Source: Gracilibacillus massiliensis
Lineage (GTDB): Bacteria; Bacillota; Bacilli; Bacillales; Amphibacillaceae
Assembly: GCF_001458115.1 (NCBI RefSeq)
Contig: NZ_CZRP01000007.1
Location: 1 to 56,532 of the forward strand
Direction: 5' to 3'
DNA: 56,532 bases
The translations under genes and the position numbers were made by a program. Shown here piece by piece: positions 20,323-29,836 of the stretch (the first letter of the stretch is position 1; every line of letters begins with the position of its first letter). Under the pieces are notes generated by a model. The model ran no database searches. It was not told where the DNA came from and was given only the letters and a program-made list of their open reading frames with translations.

Positions 20323-21687
20323 TTGTCAAATCGTTATGCAATTGTTTTAGCAGCAGGTAAAGGCACAAGAATGAAGTCTACATTATATAAAGTCCTTCAT
20401 CCAGTATTAGGAAAGCCAATGGTACAGCATGTGGTAGATCAATTAAAAAGGTTAGACCTAGCCAGTATTACCACAGTTGTTGGTTTTGGAGCGGAAAAAG
20501 TACAGGAACAACTTGGAGAAAATTCTCAGTTCGTTATTCAAGAGGAACAATTAGGAACTGGTCATGCGGTACAGCAGGCAGAAAAATACTTGGCAAATAA
20601 ACAAGGTACTACTATCGTCGTGTGTGGAGATACACCACTATTAACGAATCAAACACTTCAGTCAGTAATAGATCATCACGAAGAGCAGAAAGCGGCTGTA
20701 ACAATTCTAACTGCTCATGCTGAAAATCCAACTGGTTATGGACGAATCGTACGAAATGCAGACAATCAGGTAAGTAAAATTGTCGAGCAAAAAGATGCAT
20801 CAGAAGAAGAACAAAAAATCCAAGAAATTAATACGGGAACCTATTGCTTCGATAATGAATTACTATTCAAGGCTTTGAAAAAAGTATCCAATGATAATGC
20901 CCAAGGAGAATATTACTTGCCAGATGTGATTCAAATTGCGCAAGAAGAAAAGCAAAAGGTAGTAGCCTATCAAACGGAAGAATTTACAGAAACGATCGGT
21001 GTAAATGATCGAGTGGCATTATCACAGGCTGAAACCTTCATGAAAAAGAGAATTAACGAACAGCACATGAGAAACGGTGTTACTCTTATCGATCCAAATA
21101 ACACCTATATTGGAGCAGATGTCAAGATAGGGACAGATGTCATTATTGAGCCAGGCACTGTCATTAAAGGTGATACAACAATAGAAAATGAGGCTATCAT
21201 TGGACCTCATACAGAAATTAAAGATTGTCATATTGGACAAGGAACGGTATTGCGTCACAGTGTGGCAACATCAAGTTATATTGGTAAAAGAGTTCAAGCT
21301 GGACCTTTTGCTCATATTCGCCCTGAAGCTTCAATTGGCGATGATGCCAAGATAGGTAATTTTGTTGAAATTAAAAAATCAAAGATAGATAATGGAAGTA
21401 AGGTTCCACACTTGAGTTATATTGGTGATGCTGAAATTGGTAGTGGCGTAAATATCGGATGTGGAGCGATTACCGTTAACTACGATGGGAAAAATAAGTT
21501 TAAAACAACGATAGAAGATGATGTATTTATCGGTTGTAATGCTAACTTAATTGCGCCAGTGCGTATCGGTAAAGGGGCACTAATAGCAGCAGGCTCGACC
21601 ATCCATCAGGATGTGCCAGGAGATGCCCTATCAATTGGCCGAGCGAAACAAGTAAATAAAGAAGAATACGCAAAGAAATATAAATAA
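20323..21687 (+). CDS. glmU: Bifunctional UDP-GlcNAc pyrophosphorylase / GlcN-1-P acetyltransferase
   Basis: A 454-residue enzyme making UDP-GlcNAc for the cell wall. The N-terminal uridyltransferase half has [12 protein letters not shown] and CGDTPLLT; the C-terminal left-handed beta-helix (from about residue 250) carries hexapeptide repeats, [10 protein letters not shown] and [11 protein letters not shown] with the acetyltransferase residues. TTG start (SD GGAGGAAATC). Followed 24 nt later by prs; likely one transcript. Confidence 0.96.
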   Translation: MSNRYAIVLAAGKGTRMKSTLYKVLHPVLGKPMVQHVVDQLKRLDLASITTVVGFGAEKVQEQLGENSQFVIQEEQLGTGHAVQQAEKYLANKQGTTIVVCGDTPLLTNQTLQSVIDHHEEQKAAVTILTAHAENPTGYGRIVRNADNQVSKIVEQKDASEEEQKIQEINTGTYCFDNELLFKALKKVSNDNAQGEYYLPDVIQIAQEEKQKVVAYQTEEFTETIGVNDRVALSQAETFMKKRINEQHMRNGVTLIDPNNTYIGADVKIGTDVIIEPGTVIKGDTTIENEAIIGPHTEIKDCHIGQGTVLRHSVATSSYIGKRVQAGPFAHIRPEASIGDDAKIGNFVEIKKSKIDNGSKVPHLSYIGDAEIGSGVNIGCGAITVNYDGKNKFKTTIEDDVFIGCNANLIAPVRIGKGALIAAGSTIHQDVPGDALSIGRAKQVNKEEYAKKYK

Positions 21688-21711
21688 TCAAGAACACATG
21701 GAGGTATACAA

Positions 21712-22659
21712 ATGTCCTATAAGGATTCATCCTTAAAAGTATTTACATTAAATTCGAATCCAAGACTAGCAGAAGAGATCGCAGCGAATATTGGGGTGGA
21801 GTTAGGAAAAAGCTCGGTAACTAAGTTTAGTGATGGTGAAATTCAGATAAACATCGAAGAAAGTATTCGTGGTTGTGATGTATATGTAGTCCAATCGACT
21901 TGTGAGCCAGGAAACCAACATATTATGGAACTTTTAATTATGATTGACGCCTTAAAGAGAGCTTCCGCCAAGTCGATTAATATTGTGATGCCTTATTATG
22001 GGTATGCAAGACAAGATCGTAAAGCTCGTGCTCGCGAACCGATTACAGCTAAGCTAATTGCGGATTTATTACAAACGGCAGGTGCTACACGAGTTATTAC
22101 CTTAGATCTACACGCACCACAAATTCAAGGCTTCTTTGATATTCCTGTAGACCAGTTAGTAGGTGTGCCAATTCTTTCTAGTTATTGGAGCAAAAAAGGA
22201 CTTGAGGACATCGTTGTGGTATCTCCAGACCATGGGGGAGTGACGCGTGCTCGACAGTTAGCGGATCGACTGAAAGCACCTATTGCTATCATTGATAAAC
22301 GTAGACCGAAGCCAAACGTAGCAGAAGTTATGAATATCGTAGGTAAAATCGAAGGGAAAACAGCTATCCTAATCGATGATATCATCGATACTGCTGGTAC
22401 GATAACACTTGGTGCTAATGCACTGATTGAAAATGGTGCAACGGATGTTTATGCATGCTGTACACATCCAGTATTATCTGGACCAGCAATCGAGAGAATC
22501 GAAAATTCAACGATTAAAGAACTTGTGGTGACAAATAGCATTCCGCTGCAAGAAGAAAAACAATTGGACAAGATTACGCAATTATCAGTAGCACCACTGA
22601 TAAGTGAAGCAATTATTCGTGTACATGAACGTCAGTCTGTCAGTATATTATTTGATTAA
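21712..22659 (+). CDS. prs: Ribose-phosphate pyrophosphokinase (PRPP synthase)
   Basis: A 315-residue class I PRPP synthase making the precursor for nucleotides, His and Trp. Motifs are [16 protein letters not shown], the flexible-loop region [33 protein letters not shown], and the PRPP site [13 protein letters not shown]. Downstream of glmU as in B. subtilis. Its product is also the inducer of PurR, encoded upstream. Confidence 0.97.
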   Translation: MSYKDSSLKVFTLNSNPRLAEEIAANIGVELGKSSVTKFSDGEIQINIEESIRGCDVYVVQSTCEPGNQHIMELLIMIDALKRASAKSINIVMPYYGYARQDRKARAREPITAKLIADLLQTAGATRVITLDLHAPQIQGFFDIPVDQLVGVPILSSYWSKKGLEDIVVVSPDHGGVTRARQLADRLKAPIAIIDKRRPKPNVAEVMNIVGKIEGKTAILIDDIIDTAGTITLGANALIENGATDVYACCTHPVLSGPAIERIENSTIKELVVTNSIPLQEEKQLDKITQLSVAPLISEAIIRVHERQSVSILFD

Positions 22660-22717
22660 AACCAAACCTCACAACCTGTTAACATGCTGTAATAAATAAG
22701 TTTTCTTAAAAAAAGAG

Positions 22718-22743
22718 GTTTAGCCGGTCACATACAAGGGAAA
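22718..22743 (+). promoter_or_regulatory. Sigma B-type promoter of ctc
   Basis: GTTTAG (22718-22723), 14-nt spacer, GGGAAA (22738-22743) fit the sigma B consensus (GTTTAA, N12-15, GGGWAW). B. subtilis ctc is a classic sigma B stress gene. Confidence 0.7.
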
Positions 22744-22783
22744 ATTAATGATAGCAGTAATTTTCAAATGGAGGGTGATCTTA

Positions 22784-23413
22784 GTGGCAGTAACTTTAGA
22801 AGCAAAGAAAAGAGAAAATTTAAAAACGTCAAATACAAAAGCGATACGATTAGCAGGGGATGTACCTGGTATTATTTATGGGTATCAAGTAGATCCAAAA
22901 ACAGTAACAGTAAATAGCATTGAACTATTAAAAACGGTAAGAGATGAAGGGAAAAATGCAATTATCTCTTTACAAGTAGATGGAGAAGCAGTGGATGTAA
23001 TGCTTCATGAATACCAAGTTGACCCATTAAGAGATGAACTAGTGCATGCAGACTTTTATGCGGTTAATATGAAAGAAGAGCTAGATGTACAAGTACCAAT
23101 TGCATTAGAAGGGGAAGCTAAAGGTGCAAGTGAAGGTGGCGTGCTTCAACAGCCATTGTATGAACTTGCATTAAGAGCAAAACCAAAAGATATTCCTGAA
23201 CAGATCACGATCAATGTTTCGGATTTAGAAGTCGGTGACAGTATTCTGGTGTCAGATCTAAAAGATGGTAAAAATTACGAGATTTTAGAGGACGAGACAG
23301 CCACAATCGTGACCATTCTTGTACCAGACGAAGAACCAGCTGAAGAGCCAGCCGAAGAGGAAGAAACAGAACCAGAAGTAATCAATGAAAAATCAGAAGA
23401 CGAACAAGAATAA
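22784..23413 (+). CDS. rplY: Ribosomal protein bL25, general stress type (Ctc)
   Basis: A 209-residue bL25 of the long Ctc type: an N-terminal 5S-binding domain (MAVTLEAKKRENL..., IPGIIYG-like VPGIIYG) and a C-terminal beta domain, then a highly acidic tail (EEPAEEPAEEEETEPE). It binds 5S rRNA in the large subunit and is stress-induced in Bacillus. GTG 22784 follows GGAGGG at 8 nt; the upstream ATG at 22748 overlaps the leader and is not used. Confidence 0.93.
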   Translation: MAVTLEAKKRENLKTSNTKAIRLAGDVPGIIYGYQVDPKTVTVNSIELLKTVRDEGKNAIISLQVDGEAVDVMLHEYQVDPLRDELVHADFYAVNMKEELDVQVPIALEGEAKGASEGGVLQQPLYELALRAKPKDIPEQITINVSDLEVGDSILVSDLKDGKNYEILEDETATIVTILVPDEEPAEEPAEEEETEPEVINEKSEDEQE

Positions 23414-23417
23414 ATAA

Positions 23418-23449
23418 AAAAGACGCAACCAAAAAAGTTGCGTCTTTTC
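23418..23449 (+). terminator. ctc terminator
   Basis: AAAAGACGCAAC / GTTGCGTCTTTT around a 7-nt loop; a strong stem. Confidence 0.9.
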
Positions 23450-23475
23450 ATATACCTCAACCGTACAGAAAAACT

Positions 23476-23913
23476 AAACTGCGTAGTAAGAGTTACTGTT
23501 CACTTTGAAATTATGATGAGTGCATGTAAAAGCTCCGTCCATTTACTTCGCTTTCCGCGGGCGTCACCTCAGCCTCCTCGGCAGAAAATCACTGCCTGTG
23601 GGGTCTTCGGAAGACGCTGATCCCACTGGAGTCTACGTAAATGGACTACGCTTTAGTAATGTTCTACAAATAAAGAAAGTGCTAGATTATTGGCTTTAGT
23701 TCATATTTCATCGTACTTGAACAGAGGTCTATACAAAGCGGAGGAAAAATGCGACACTCCTGGGGGACAGCACGAGCTGAAGATCCACTTGGTAAAGTGG
23801 TTTTCTTTACCAAGTTAGCTTCAGCCGTGCCCCCGGAAAGGGAGTGTTTTTCCGTAGCGCTGGATTTACACTTATCTAAATCCTTTATACGAACTGTCAC
23901 AAGTTCACAGTTT
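23476..23913 (+). repeat. Composite palindromic element, family A, copy 2
   Basis: A ~438-bp element. Left end AAACTGCGTAGTA (23476) and right end GTTCACAGTTT (to 23913) are related inverted ends. Module A (~23530-23654) begins AAAGCTCCGTCCATTTACTT and ends in the complementary arm. Module B (~23736-23860) ends in the hairpin GGTAAAG-tggtttt-CTTTACC, flanked by GATCCACTT and AAGTTAGCT. It starts 27 nt after the ctc terminator and fills most of the 600-bp ctc-pth gap. The rest (to 24013) shows no gene; a pth promoter is not obvious. Confidence 0.88.
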
Positions 23914-24013
23914 GCTTATATTGTTGTGAAAAGTGGTAGGGTTTGTTCGGATTTTCTTGTGTTTTTATGTTAGACTATAGAGAAGAAATAATCGTAAAAG
24001 GAAGACTCGTAAA

Positions 24014-24574
24014 ATGAAATGTATTGTAGGGTTAGGAAATCCAGGAATTAAATATCAAGAAACTCGTCATAATGTAGGATTTATGGTAATTGACGAAATA
24101 CTAAAGCGACACAATTGGACATTAAACAAAAATAAATTTAAAGGTCACTTCGCCTTGGAGACAATTGAAAGTGAAAAAGTAATTTTATTACAGCCTCAAA
24201 CATATATGAACTTATCAGGTGAATCACTTCGCCCATTAATGGATTTTTATAATCTTACACCAGAAGAAGTAACCGTTATTTATGACGATTTAGATTTACC
24301 ATTAGGAAAGGTGCGCTTACGTCAAACAGGAGGGCATGGGGGACATAATGGTGTCCGTTCCATTATAGACCAATTAGGGACCAAACAGTTCAATCGTCTG
24401 CGATTTGGTATTGGTAGGCCAGAAACCCCAATGTCTGTGATTGATTATGTGTTAGGTAAGTTTGATAAATCTAATCAACCTTTATTAGAGAAATCAATTA
24501 CTCATGCTGCAGATGCAATGGAATCCTGGATGGGTCAACCTTTTCAAAAAGTAATGAATGACTATAATAAATAA
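24014..24574 (+). CDS. pth: Peptidyl-tRNA hydrolase
   Basis: A 186-residue Pth (SpoVC). It has GLGNPGIKYQETRHNVGFM with the catalytic His and conserved Asn, LLQPQTYMNLSGESL, VIYDDLDLPLGKVRLR, and GGHGGHNGVRSI. It recycles peptidyl-tRNA released by stalled ribosomes. Located between ctc and fin, as in B. subtilis. Confidence 0.96.
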   Translation: MKCIVGLGNPGIKYQETRHNVGFMVIDEILKRHNWTLNKNKFKGHFALETIESEKVILLQPQTYMNLSGESLRPLMDFYNLTPEEVTVIYDDLDLPLGKVRLRQTGGHGGHNGVRSIIDQLGTKQFNRLRFGIGRPETPMSVIDYVLGKFDKSNQPLLEKSITHAADAMESWMGQPFQKVMNDYNK

Positions 24575-24588
24575 AATGATTTATTCGC

Positions 24589-24617
24589 GTATAGTTGACT
24601 ATTCTCTCGGTTAGAAT
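24589..24617 (+). promoter_or_regulatory. Sigma F promoter of fin
   Basis: GTATA (24589-24593), 15-nt spacer, GGTTAGAAT (24609-24617) match the sigma F consensus (GYWTA, N15, GGNNANAMT). Fin is a sigma F target in B. subtilis. Confidence 0.75.
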
Positions 24618-24655
24618 AACAATAAACTCGCTTTGGACTTATAGGAGGCGCGAAT

Positions 24656-24886
24656 ATGACATTATTATATACCTGCAAACATTGTGGAAGTGAAGTAGGT
24701 AGGTTACAACCCGCGATGCTTGATCTAGATAAAATTGGTTGGAATGTCTTATCGATGGAAGAGAAAATGAAATTAATAAATTATCGTCAGGATCAGACGA
24801 TTACCCTTCATTCCATTTGTGAAAATTGCCAACAATTATTAGATCAGCATCCACAATATCATGAGTTAGATTATTTTATTCAATAA
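24656..24886 (+). CDS. fin: Anti-sigma-F factor Fin
   Basis: A 76-residue zinc-binding protein (YabK) with two CxxC pairs (YTCKHCGSEVG and ICENCQQLL). Fin binds core RNA polymerase to end sigma F activity and help the switch to sigma G in the forespore. SD AGGAGGCG, 8 nt from the ATG. It pairs functionally with csfB (Gin) at the other end of this region: both are small zinc-ribbon controllers of forespore sigma factors. Confidence 0.92.
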   Translation: MTLLYTCKHCGSEVGRLQPAMLDLDKIGWNVLSMEEKMKLINYRQDQTITLHSICENCQQLLDQHPQYHELDYFIQ

Positions 24887-24905
24887 ATAATAAAGGCGAA
24901 GATTA

Positions 24906-24931
24906 GCTTTGGTTGAAACCAAAGCATTTTT
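24906..24931 (+). terminator. Terminator after fin
   Basis: GCTTTGG / CCAAAGC, 6-nt loop, then ATTTTT. Confidence 0.75.
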
Positions 24932-24996
24932 GCGCGGTTTGGTAATATTAAACGAAATTATCATATATTAGTTTTAAGGAATTTAGGGGGAGCATT

Positions 24997-27900
24997 ATGT
25001 ATGAAATAAAACAATATCTACAAAACCGCGATGACGTGTATTCGATTATTGACGGTATAGAATCTGGTCTTAAAGAACAATTAGTATCGGGTTTATCTGG
25101 GTCTGCCAGAAGTATGTTTACCTCCATGGTGCAAGAAGCTTCCAACAAAAAAACAATTATTGTCACCCATCAACTAACTCAAGCACAACAATTGTATGAG
25201 GACATGTTAGAGTTTACAGATCAACAAGAGGTCCATTTGTATCCTGTAAATGAATTACTAGCAGCGGAATTAGCAATAGCTAGTCCGGAATTGTTGAGTC
25301 AAAGAATTGCGGCATTAACCAACTGGCTAAATGCAAAAAGTGGTATTTTAATAGCTCCTGTGGCAGCATTAAAACGAATGTTACCACCAGTAGAATATTG
25401 GCAGGAATACCAACTGGAATTTCAATTAGATGGAGTAATTGACATAGAGACAACGGTACAAAAGTTAGTTGACATGGGCTACGTCAGACAAGATATGACA
25501 GCAAGTCCGGGTGAATTTAGTTTGCGTGGCGGTATTTTAGATATTTTTCCGCTAACCGAAGAACAGCCAATTCGTATTGAGCTATTCGATGATGAAATTG
25601 ATTCAATACGTTATTTTGATTCGGAATCACAGAGGTCGCTAGATAAAGTAAAGCAGTCAACCGTACTGCCAGCAACGGAATTATTATTAAAAGACAGTGA
25701 TCTAGTGGCAGCGGCACAGAAATTAGAACAATCGTTAGATGACACATTAAAGAAAGTTAAAAATAAATCAGATCAGCAAGTTCTGACCGAGACGATCCAT
25801 GCAGATATAGACCGTTTAAATCAATGCGAACGCTTTCAAGAAATTAGAAAGTATGCTTCTTTCTTTTATAAGAAAACCTATAGTTTACTAGATTACCTAT
25901 CAAGTGATGGATTAATTGTGCTTGATGAAATGAGTAGAATTCAAGAAACAGCAAATCATTTGGATGATGAGGAACATGAATGGCTAAAAGATAATTTACA
26001 ACGAGGTAAAGCGGTTAGGGACATGAAGCTATCCTATGACTGGTTAGAAGTATGGAACAATATGGAGCAGCAAAAATTATTCTTGTCTGTATTTTTAAGA
26101 CATATCCCAAATACAAATCCCGTGAATATTGTCAACGTATCCTGTCGGGCTATGCAACAATTTCACGGGCAAATGAATTTGCTTCAAAATGAGATGGAGC
26201 GTTGGCATAAAGGAGACTTTTCTGTCATTATTCTAGCTCCAAATCAAAGCAGAATGGAAAAAATCCAATCGGTCTTGGAAGATTATCAAATGACGGCCGC
26301 CATCAGTGAGACATTACCAAGTTTACCCTTAGCACAAACGGTTATAACGCCGGGTAACATAAGTGGTGGATTTGAGCTTCCGATGCACAAAATTGCTGTT
26401 ATTACTGAAAATGAATTATTTAAGCAGAAATCACCTAGAAAAAAAAGAAAGCAAAAAATTTCGAATGCAGAGCGAATCAAAAGTTATCAAGAGCTTCAAA
26501 TTGGTGATTATGTCGTTCATAGCAATCATGGGATCGGACGTTATATCGGTATCGAAACATTAGAAGTAAATGGTTTGCATAAAGATTTTATGTTACTGCG
26601 ATATTCAGGTGATGATAAATTATTTGTACCAATTGATCAAATCGATCTTGTGCAAAAATATGTTGGATCAGAGGGAAAAGAACCGAAACTATACCGCTTA
26701 GGCGGGAATGACTGGAAAAAGGTAAAAAGTAAAGTACAGTCAAGAGTTGAAGATATTGCCGATGATTTAATGAAATTATATGCAGAGAGAGAAGCAGCAA
26801 AAGGTTTTGCATTTTCGCCTGATTCTGAAATGCAACGTGATTTTGAAGCATCGTTCCCATATCAGGAAACAGACGATCAATTGCGCTGTATTGAAGAGAT
26901 TAAACAGGATATGGAGCAGGAAAAACCTATGGATCGCTTACTTTGTGGTGATGTAGGTTATGGTAAAACAGAGGTAGCCATAAGAGCCGCCTTTAAAGCA
27001 ATTGCTGAAGGTAAACAAGTTGCGATTTTAGTACCGACAACAATATTAGCACAACAGCATTTCGAAACCGTGATGGAAAGGTTTCAAGATTACCCAATCA
27101 ACATTGGCTTATTAAGTCGTTTTCGTACAAGAAAGCAACAAACCGAGACTTTAAAAGGATTGAAGACTGGAACGGTTGATCTTGTAATAGGAACCCACCG
27201 TTTACTATCAAAGGACGTCATTTACAAAGATCTAGGATTATTGGTTGTCGATGAAGAGCAACGATTTGGTGTTAAACATAAGGAAAAAATCAAGCAATTA
27301 AAAACGAATGTTGATGTACTTACATTAACCGCAACGCCTATACCAAGAACATTGCATATGTCGATGCTAGGGGTAAGAGATTTGTCTGTCATTGAAACCC
27401 CACCGGAAAATCGTTTTCCAATCCAAACATATGTAATGGAATATAATGGACCATTGGTGAGAGAGGCAATTGAGCGAGAAATAGCTCGTGGTGGTCAGGT
27501 ATTCTTTTTATATAATCGAGTAGATTCGATTGAACGAATTGCTGAAGAAATCCAAGCACTCGTGGCAGATGCTCGTGTGGCAGTTGCACATGGTCAAATG
27601 AATGAATCTGAATTAGAAAATGTTATGTTTTCCTTTTTAGATGGGGAAGCGGATGTCTTAGTTAGTACGACAATAATAGAAACAGGTGTAGATATCCCAA
27701 ATGTAAATACATTGATCGTATATGATGCTGATCGTATGGGATTAAGTCAACTCTATCAATTACGTGGTAGAGTGGGGCGATCTAACCGTGTGGCATATGC
27801 TTACTTCACGTATCAAAAGGATAAAATTCTAACAGAAGTATCAGAAAAAAGGTTGCAAGCAATAAAAGAATTTACCGAACTTGGATCAGGGTTTAAAATT

Positions 27901-28530
27901 GCGATGCGTGATCTATCAATACGTGGGGCCGGTAATATCTTAGGTTCACAACAACATGGATTTATTGATTCAGTTGGATTTGATATGTATTCTCAGATGC
28001 TAAATGAAGCAGTAGAAGCTAAAAAACAAGGTAAACCGGTAGAAGAGGTTAAGCCATTTGAAGTGGAATTAGATTTAAAAATTGATGCCTATATTCCTGA
28101 TGAGTATATTCCAGATGAAAAGCAAAAAATTGATATGTATAAGCGATTCCAGGCTATTTATTCACAGGAAGATATTCATGATTTACGTGAGGAATTAATT
28201 GATCGTTTTGGAGATTATCCAGAAGAAGTAGAAAATCTTTTTCATGTTTCTACTCTGAAAATGATGTCGAAGAAAGAACGGATTGAATCGATAAGCGAAC
28301 GCAAACAGAAAATCGAGGTAATAGTAGATGAAGAGAAGAGCCAACAATTAGATGGAGCGAAACTGTTTGAATTTGCGAATCAATACGGCAGATTGATTCA
28401 GTTAGGAACAGAAGATAAGAAATTAAAAGTAACATTTAAATTTGAAAAACAGCAATACATCAAACGTTATGATATATTAGAGGAATTTATTCAAACCCTT
28501 CAGGAAATGAAACACACCACTGTAGTATAA
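24997..28530 (+). CDS. mfd: Transcription-repair coupling factor Mfd
   Basis: A 1177-residue SF2 translocase. Order: UvrB-like module (residues ~1-340), RNA polymerase-interacting domain (~495-575, around GDYVVHSNHGIGRYIGIE), helicase domains with Walker A GDVGYGKT (651-658) and DEEQ (752-755), the translocation motif region (LYQLRGRVGRSNR), and a C-terminal UvrA-masking domain. It removes stalled RNA polymerase and recruits UvrA. Full length. SD AGGGGGAG precedes the ATG. Confidence 0.97.
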   Translation: MYEIKQYLQNRDDVYSIIDGIESGLKEQLVSGLSGSARSMFTSMVQEASNKKTIIVTHQLTQAQQLYEDMLEFTDQQEVHLYPVNELLAAELAIASPELLSQRIAALTNWLNAKSGILIAPVAALKRMLPPVEYWQEYQLEFQLDGVIDIETTVQKLVDMGYVRQDMTASPGEFSLRGGILDIFPLTEEQPIRIELFDDEIDSIRYFDSESQRSLDKVKQSTVLPATELLLKDSDLVAAAQKLEQSLDDTLKKVKNKSDQQVLTETIHADIDRLNQCERFQEIRKYASFFYKKTYSLLDYLSSDGLIVLDEMSRIQETANHLDDEEHEWLKDNLQRGKAVRDMKLSYDWLEVWNNMEQQKLFLSVFLRHIPNTNPVNIVNVSCRAMQQFHGQMNLLQNEMERWHKGDFSVIILAPNQSRMEKIQSVLEDYQMTAAISETLPSLPLAQTVITPGNISGGFELPMHKIAVITENELFKQKSPRKKRKQKISNAERIKSYQELQIGDYVVHSNHGIGRYIGIETLEVNGLHKDFMLLRYSGDDKLFVPIDQIDLVQKYVGSEGKEPKLYRLGGNDWKKVKSKVQSRVEDIADDLMKLYAEREAAKGFAFSPDSEMQRDFEASFPYQETDDQLRCIEEIKQDMEQEKPMDRLLCGDVGYGKTEVAIRAAFKAIAEGKQVAILVPTTILAQQHFETVMERFQDYPINIGLLSRFRTRKQQTETLKGLKTGTVDLVIGTHRLLSKDVIYKDLGLLVVDEEQRFGVKHKEKIKQLKTNVDVLTLTATPIPRTLHMSMLGVRDLSVIETPPENRFPIQTYVMEYNGPLVREAIEREIARGGQVFFLYNRVDSIERIAEEIQALVADARVAVAHGQMNESELENVMFSFLDGEADVLVSTTIIETGVDIPNVNTLIVYDADRMGLSQLYQLRGRVGRSNRVAYAYFTYQKDKILTEVSEKRLQAIKEFTELGSGFKIAMRDLSIRGAGNILGSQQHGFIDSVGFDMYSQMLNEAVEAKKQGKPVEEVKPFEVELDLKIDAYIPDEYIPDEKQKIDMYKRFQAIYSQEDIHDLREELIDRFGDYPEEVENLFHVSTLKMMSKKERIESISERKQKIEVIVDEEKSQQLDGAKLFEFANQYGRLIQLGTEDKKLKVTFKFEKQQYIKRYDILEEFIQTLQEMKHTTVV

Positions 28531-28558
28531 GTAGATTGAAATTATCGTCCTAGAATAG

Positions 28559-28588
28559 GTATAGTTTCCAAATTAATTAATCATACTA
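28559..28588 (+). promoter_or_regulatory. Sigma G promoter of spoVT
   Basis: GTATA (28559-28563), 18-nt spacer, CATACTA (28582-28588) match the sigma G consensus. spoVT is sigma G-dependent in B. subtilis. Confidence 0.75.
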
Positions 28589-28667
28589 ACCTTACGACAT
28601 AATTATTTCATTTGAAGAAATAAATGTATGTGATGTTCTATTATAGAAAGTGAGGTAAATGATTAAT

Positions 28668-29204
28668 ATGAAAGCTACAGGTATTGTACGTCGTATTGAT
28701 GATTTAGGAAGGGTAGTTATACCAAAGGAAATTCGCCGAACGTTACGGATTAGAGAAGGGGATCCTCTCGAAATTTTTGTGGACCGTGATGGGGAGGTTA
28801 TTTTAAAGAAATATTCTCCGATAAGTGAATTAGGTGATTTTGCAACAGAGTATGCTGAGGCATTATTTGATTCTTTAGATTTATCAGTCCTTATTAGTGA
28901 TCGAGATGAATATATCGCAGTTGCTGGTGAGTCTAAAAAAGACTATTTGGGTAAAAATATTTCCAAAAAAATCGATCAATTAATGGATAGTCGTGAATCT
29001 GTTATCGAAACAAGCAAAAGTACCATAGAAGTGATCGAAAATAAAGAGGAAGAATTAGAAGCATACTTATTACAGCCAATTGTTGCAGGAGGGGATCCAA
29101 TTGGTTGTATGGTATTGTTCACCAAAGAAAAAAGAGAATTCGGTGATGCAGAGAAAAAGTCTGCCCAAACCGCAGCCACCTTTTTAGCAAAACAAATGGA
29201 ATAA
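28668..29204 (+). CDS. spoVT: Stage V sporulation regulator SpoVT
   Basis: A 178-residue forespore regulator with an AbrB-type N-terminal DNA-binding domain (MKATGIVRRIDDLGRVVIP, nearly invariant in Bacillus) and a C-terminal GAF-like domain (~55-178). It tunes sigma G-dependent genes, including ssp genes such as sspF in this window. ATG 28668 lies 12 nt from GTGAGG; ATG 28659 is only 3 nt away and gives a non-family MIN extension. Confidence 0.96.
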   Translation: MKATGIVRRIDDLGRVVIPKEIRRTLRIREGDPLEIFVDRDGEVILKKYSPISELGDFATEYAEALFDSLDLSVLISDRDEYIAVAGESKKDYLGKNISKKIDQLMDSRESVIETSKSTIEVIENKEEELEAYLLQPIVAGGDPIGCMVLFTKEKREFGDAEKKSAQTAATFLAKQME

Positions 29205-29225
29205 AGACCAGTGTTACCGCTGGAA

Positions 29226-29285
29226 AAAAATCCGAACGATTACGCGAATTATACCAATTATAACTCGCAATCGTTCGGATTTTTT
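29226..29285 (+). terminator. spoVT terminator
   Basis: AAAAATCCGAACGATT pairs with AATCGTTCGGATTTTT (16 bp) around a ~27-nt loop. Confidence 0.85.
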
Positions 29286-29308
29286 AATTGCAGATAAGAA
29301 GCAAAGCG

Positions 29309-29733
29309 CGACAGTTTTGTGGTGGTAATTATGAGATATTATGACTGCGTGACACTCGCTCCGGCTTGTCCGCTTCCCTTTCCGCGGGTTTTTACCCTAA
29401 GCTAACTTTTTAAGCACAGTTCGCTTAAAAAGTGGATCTTAGGGTAAAAACATCCCGCAGGAGTGGAAGCGGACGCCTGCGCTTTTTTATGCGCTACAAC
29501 TATAGTCAGAATAATCATGTTGGCGTTATTCAATATCGTTTATGAATTTGTCTTAAGATTACTTATCATATTTAACAAAGTATATTCATATTTGTAACAA
29601 TCCAAAATACTAGCATTTGCAATATTTGTAGAGTTTCATTCAGCGTAGGCGGCCCCACGGAAAGGGAAGTGGGCAAGCCGGAGCGGATACCACGCACATA
29701 TACTATTTCAAAATTGCTATCAGAGTTATGGCA
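29309..29733 (+). repeat. Composite palindromic element, family B, copy 1 (second module collapsed)
   Basis: A ~425-bp element. Module 1 (~29357-29484) is a long palindrome: GTCCGCTTCC/GGAAGCGGAC, then GTTTTTACCCTAAG/CTTAGGGTAAAAAC, ending in the hairpin TTTAAGC-acagttc-GCTTAAA. Module 2 (~29641-29690) keeps only its outer parts (GCGTAGGCGGCC and CCACGGAAAGGGAAGTGGGC) and lacks the hairpin present in the copies at 38739 and 48178. Ends CGACAGTTTTG... (29309) and the revcomp of the right end (to 29733) are degenerate inverted repeats. The spoVT-glcT gap holds nothing else recognisable. Confidence 0.82.
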
Positions 29734-29836
29734 CAATGTTCTTTGGCTGACAGACTCGAATTAAACAGGTGATATCTCGGTTAATTTTTAGTACAATAGG
29801 TTAATAGCTGTTGAATTCGAACTGAGGTGGAGAGAC

